Assembly (NCBI GenBank): GCA_036426205.1
Contig: CM071574.1
Location: 9,472,864-9,536,863 of the forward strand
Origin: Ascaphus truei
Lineage: Eukaryota > Chordata > Amphibia > Anura > Ascaphidae
Direction of reading: 5' to 3'
Length of the DNA stretch: 64,000 nucleotides
Positions 59,640 through 64,000 of the stretch are shown here, piece by piece. A program made the translations under genes and the position numbers. The notes under the pieces are model-generated. The model searched no databases. It had not been told where the DNA came from and saw only the letters and a program-made list of their open reading frames with translations. Within the stretch, counting starts at the first letter, position 1, and each line of letters begins with the position of its first letter.

Positions 59640-60960
59640 CATAACTCGCCTCTAGAGCGAGACCTCCAGCCCACCCTCCCGTGGCCTCGCTACTACAGAC
59701 CTCCCTCCCACCCCTACCCTAGCTCTACAGACACTCCCTCCCACCCGCCCTCGATCATAAGAATCCCTCCACACCACTCCCTGCACTCACGTACAGACCT
59801 CCCCCACCCTCCCTCGAATCTACCAGACCTCCCTCCACCCTCCCTACTCCTACAGACCCTCCCTCCCACCCTCCCCCGCTCACTACAGACCTCGACTCCC
59901 ACTCCCCACCCCTCCCCTCGCTCCCCAGACCCCTCTCACCCACCCCTCGCTACTACAGGACCTCCTCCCCAACCACCCCACTCCACAGGTCCCGCGAACT
60001 CCGTCTAACAGACCTCCCTCACACCCTCCCCCGCGCTCCTACAGACCTCCCCCCCCACACCACAAAATAAAGGAAACTAGAGAAAAAAGAAAGAAAAGAA
60101 CAACAAAAAATTCACACGAGCAAGAATAAAGACATAAATGCCACACACACATGAAAAGCCTACCGAACTGAACTCATATACAGACCTTCCTTCAGCCATC
60201 CCCTGCCTATGACACTCCTGCAGACCTCCCTCCCACCCTCCCTCGCCTCTTACAGACCTACATCCCCACCCCTCCCGCTCTCCTACAGACCTCCCTCCCA
60301 ACCCACACCCTCGCTCCTCTACAGACCTCCATCACAATCCACCCACCCCCGCTAAGAAAGAAAGATGAGAGAAAAAAAAAAAAAAGGGAGAGAAGAAAGA
60401 GACGCAAGAAAATAAGCAACCAACGAACGGGAAGAAAAGACCTACCTCACCATAACTACATCGATAATACAGACCCATCCCTACACACTTCCAGCGCTCC
60501 CCTACCAGACTCCCACCCTCCCCTCCCCTACAGACCTCCCACCCTCCCCTCGCTCTACAGACCTTCCCACCCTCCCCCTCGCCTCCCTACAGGACACCTC
60601 CCAACCATCCACTCGATCCTACAGAACCCTCTCTCCCACCTCCCTCGCTCCTACAGACATCCCACCATCCCATCGCCCTGTCCTACAGACCTCTCTCCCA
60701 CCCTCCCTCTCTCCTACAGATCTCTATCCCACCCTCCCCTCGACTTTCTACAGGACCTCCATCACCAACCCTATCAAAATACACCCTCCCTCGCTCCTAC
60801 AGACCTCCCTCCACCCTCCCCTCGCTCCTACAGACCTCCCACCCTCCCCTCGCTCCTACAGACCTCTCTCCCACCCTCCCCTCGCTCCTACAGATCTCTC
60901 TCCCACCCTCCCCTCGCTTCTACAGACCTCTTACTTGTCCCTCTCTCCTCCAAACACCTC
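59640..60960 (+). repeat. CT-rich minisatellite of splice-acceptor-like units
   Basis: Dozens of 28-32-bp units (CCCACCCTCCCCTCGCTCCT then ACAGACCTC), most regular at 60780-60930. The middle is broken by A/G-rich stretches at 60065-60180 and 60355-60440. Each unit has a pyrimidine tract followed by CTACAG on the sense strand of the THSD7B-like gene. Confidence 0.92.
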
Positions 60961-61675
60961 CTACCGGATCCCTGCTTCTCCCTCCTGCCTACTCTATTAA
61001 TACCCAGAATTTTTACCAATCAGGGCAGGGATTTTAGTAATTGACGGAATTTCAAACTGTTTATCCCATAATTGCGAATATTGGGCTACTACCAACATTT
61101 GTATCACTTAATCCAACCTAGCATGAACCTTATAATGCCTATGGATATAATGGCCACTTACTACATAAGCAAGATAAGACTTTAACATAATATTTAACAT
61201 ACTATTAACATTGTAGAATATACCCATACACATATATAAATATTAACCCCGTAGTGGCCCAATTAGCCAGTTAGTCATAATCTTGGGATCAATTCTAAAA
61301 TCTGATTGGGGTGCAGTTACAGCATCATGATGTGGCGACACCACGTGATGCGGTGTTGTCATGGCATCGTGACGATGATGCAGTGTCACATGACGCCACG
61401 ATGCGCATGGAGGATGGCTGCTCTCCTACAGAGGCCCCGCTCTCCCCCGACAATCTGTTTAATTGCTGTGGGGAAGAGTGCAGGGCCTTTGTAAGCAAGG
61501 TAGCGATTCTTGGGGGGTACAAAGGCACCCTTATAATCCCCCTGGTTGCGCTACTGGTCATAGTCCCCATGGCTAGCTGTCCACTTAGATGTTATGCACT
61601 TTGCATTTTGTTTCTAGGGTGTTTATGTTGTATGTTAATCCCTTTGCAATACATTGGTAGCCTCGGGCATCAAAA
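60961..61675. other. No gene recognised
   Basis: The open stretch at 61311-61682 (about 123 aa) has no recognisable domain, and its start lies in CATGATG-rich sequence. Treated as chance. Confidence 0.5.
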
Positions 61676-61685
61676 GGTTTAATCC

Positions 61686-61835
61686 AGGGATTTAATCACT
61701 GCTTCAGCACAGGTGGCTCAATCAGTGGCTCAGCCGAAGTCTGAGCCACTGATTGAGTCACCTGTGTTGAAGCAGGGATATCCTAAAAAACCTGACCTGT
61801 TGGTAGCTCTTGAGGCCTGGAGTTGACCACCCCTG
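61686..61835. mobile_element. hAT-type palindromic MITE, near-complete copy
   Basis: CTTCAGCACAGGTGGCTCAA and its inverse, ending GTTGACCACCCCTG. The 5' end is short of the usual CAGGGGTG. Confidence 0.7.
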
Positions 61836-61839
61836 GATT

Positions 61840-62585
61840 AATCATTCAGTTCCATATAGTGTTTTCTAAGAATCCTATTTTAACTCAATTTTCAACTCTT
61901 TTCGCTCAAGTGTTACATGTGCTGAGTTGTATGCAACTTTTAGATGTTAGAAATATAGAAATGTTAGTAAATAAAGCAATATATATACAGTGTGCGAAAT
62001 AAATCCAAAAGTGAATCCAGATCCTCATGTTTACATGGAAGGGCGAGATGCGTGCTGATCAGATTTATCCACACTGTTATAAACCATCTTGTCTCATTTG
62101 CACAGTAACTACAATTCTGTAACATTTCACATAAGGTGATTCAGTTCATCAGCTCACACGATATGGTAACATTATAACACGCAAGCAATTACAGCTTAAT
62201 CCAAGTCACTGTATTCGGTAGGTAGGGAAGATGATACATTGTTATCCGGAGATAAAGTATGTTTACATTTCAAGGGTCAGTGCAGAATAAATGGATGATA
62301 GTATTTCAAGGAGCTGTGTCGTGTAAAGTACAGCTATCAATTTCGTATCACATTTGCCTGTGCAAGACATTGGGGCAGCTTTCTCCTATCACGTCATTTT
62401 ATTTCAGAATGGTATATGTATTTATTGCAATTTTATGGATGTATTTGATATTGTACCTAATATTGGCTATTTCTTATTTTGGTAAATTTAGAAGATTTCA
62501 CATCCTGCAAGGGAATCTATCTGAACACTGAAACGGAGCTAAACTTGCACTGTGTGTATGAAAGAAAATCTCAATAAAATCAGTC
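61840..62585. other. No gene recognised
   Basis: The open stretch 62259-62531 encodes a hydrophobic run but has no recognisable family or splice context. Confidence 0.45.
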
Positions 62586-62587
62586 AT

Positions 62588-62682
62588 ACTGAGCCACTAA
62601 TTGAGCCAGCTGTGCTGAAGTAAGGATATCCTGAAAACCTGTCCTGTTTGCGGCCCTCGAGGACTAGAGTTGTGCAGGCCTG
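62588..62682. mobile_element. hAT-type MITE 3' fragment
   Basis: CTGAGCCACTAATTGAGCC to GAGTTGTGCAGGCCTG matches the right half of the MITE family. It directly abuts the SINE. Confidence 0.6.
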
Positions 62683-62689
62683 CCTTACA

Positions 62690-62968
62690 GAATAAGGGCC
62701 AGTAACTTTGTTAACAATGACACTGAGTTTGGGGAGTCGGGGGGAACCTGGTTCAGTTCTCGGTGTCAGCTCCTTGTGACTTTGGGCTGACAATTTATCT
62801 CCCTGCCTCAGGCACCAAAAACATAGATTGTAAGCTCACCGGGGCAGGGACTGTGTCTGTAACAATTCCTATATGCTGCGTTCTGAGCGCTATACTGTAA
62901 TTGTGACGCGCGTTGAGTCCCATTGGGAGAAAAGCGCTGTATGAAATAGTGTTGTTATTATTATCATT
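62690..62968 (+). mobile_element. tRNA-derived SINE, copy 2
   Basis: B-box-like GGTTCAGTTCTCGG, then AACATAGATTGTAAGCTCAC, GGGCAGGGACTGTGTCTG and GAAAAGCGCTGTATGAAATA, with a (TTA)n tail at 62953-62965. Slightly longer than the copy at 27826. Confidence 0.75.
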
Positions 62969-64000
62969 AAAACGAATTCAGTAACATTAGCACCTGATTG
63001 TAAACAGCGAGTTCTGTGTGTTACATATTCCTGCGCTACAACTTGTATTACCTTTGAATAGGTCCCTTGTTATTGAAAATAGTTGTGGTCTATACCTTAA
63101 ATAGTATATGCGATTCTGACTTTGACACCTCCCTATTTCTCTCCCTGCCTAAAGGTTTTTGTTTTATATGTATAAATAGGGTACATGTGATGATAAATGT
63201 AAGCTACTATGAAGCTACTATGAAGAATTGTCTATGACTAGGGCACTGGTGTTTGTTGTCTTAAGGAAAAATTCAAAACCAAATGTGTTTCCATAAACAA
63301 GTTGTCCAGAGAGTTGATTTTGAAAGTGTATTGGAGGATATATTACTTAATGTTGCACGGTGTGTGAAAAGCACTCAGCCCAGCCAGCCATAAATGCACA
63401 TCCATTGGCCTCCTCTACTATTAATAACCGGAGGTAGCTCTGTCAACTGAAAAACAATTTAAAGGTCTCTTTCTCTTCTCGAAGCAGCGGCTTTGTTATA
63501 GATTGATGCTGCCTTTCGATTGTACAGCAAGACGGTCTATAACAGGCTATGGACGGATGCTTCACACCTTATATTGGAATGAGAAACCGTATTTTTACTG
63601 CAGTTATCTCTTCTGCAGAAGCCGTATCGTAAAAATGTCAGGGGGTAAAAAATCTTCAAAATGGAGCTGTAGTTTGTGAAAGTAAGAAATACTGTAGACC
63701 ACCTTCACTGATTGTATTGGAGTCATGTGTCCTGTTTTGGGAATAACTGTAGCAGGTTAGATCCAGTCTTACTTAAATCCTCCATGGTGCCATGAGGATA
63801 CGGTACCAGAACATGAGTTTGGTTGCACATAAGCAGCCGTGCCATCTTCTTTAACGAATGCTTTAAAGCTGTGAATTTGAATACTACAATCAACACAATT
63901 TAGTGGAAACTACTTCTTCAAGTCGCTGCAGTACTGATCAGATCCCTGAAGAACCATGAGAATCCTAATCTAGGACTGCTTTAGTGGGTAGTCTCCCGGG
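62969..64000. other. No gene recognised
   Basis: No exon, RNA gene or known repeat recognised up to the window end. Confidence 0.45.

Noticed and set aside
61311..61682. 123-codon open frame as a gene
   Set aside because: No recognisable domain, no splice context, starts in CATGATG-rich sequence; length is within chance for this window.

Overview
This looks like a gene-poor, repeat-dense stretch of a large vertebrate genome, most likely an amphibian and probably a frog (inference). No single marker fixes the species. The guess rests on CR1, L2/Rex1-type and Penelope-like elements sharing the window with a Ngaro/DIRS-type tyrosine-recombinase retroelement, LTR elements, hAT- and Harbinger-type MITEs, a tRNA-derived SINE and hammerhead-ribozyme repeats. 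That mix argues against mammals and birds.

The only host gene I can support lies on the + strand near 53-58 kb. Two exons (53347-53541 and 57806-58070) encode thrombospondin type-1 repeat sequence closest to THSD7B of the THSD7 family. Both have consensus splice sites and compatible phase 1. The first exon is open. The second carries an in-frame stop and about three frameshifts. I read everything else as intronic or flanking sequence filled with mobile elements and tandem arrays.

Layout. 0-2 kb: microsatellite and two adjacent long palindromes. 2-9 kb: hAT-type MITE, then a CR1 LINE (minus strand) holding a nested LTR that itself holds another insert, then an LTR inside an LTR. 10-19 kb: diverged repeats, MITEs, a Penelope RT fragment, a solo LTR. 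19.2-22.1 kb: decayed Ngaro-like element (minus strand). 23-25.5 kb: two solo LTRs of related families and a hammerhead repeat. 26-32 kb: MITEs, a SINE, and a 1-kb inverted insertion with a 15-bp target duplication. 35.8-36.8 kb: L2/Rex1-type LINE. 38.07-44.56 kb: a 6.5-kb block with 12-bp terminal inverted repeats that splits an L2 tail and contains purine-only, CA-rich and GC-rich arrays. 47.3-53.3 kb: a long CR1 (+ strand) with a tandem array at its 5' end, a Harbinger-type MITE in ORF1 and a solo LTR near its 3' end. 53.6-54.8 kb: L2. 54.98-55.06 kb: a structurally complete type-I hammerhead ribozyme. 59.6-60.96 kb: a CT-rich minisatellite made of splice-acceptor-like units. 61-64 kb: MITE fragments and a SINE.

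The strongest items for follow-up are the hammerhead-ribozyme repeats, whose helix III is formed by a self-complementary core; the disrupted THSD7B-like exon; and the chain of nested insertions whose target-site duplications can be read directly.
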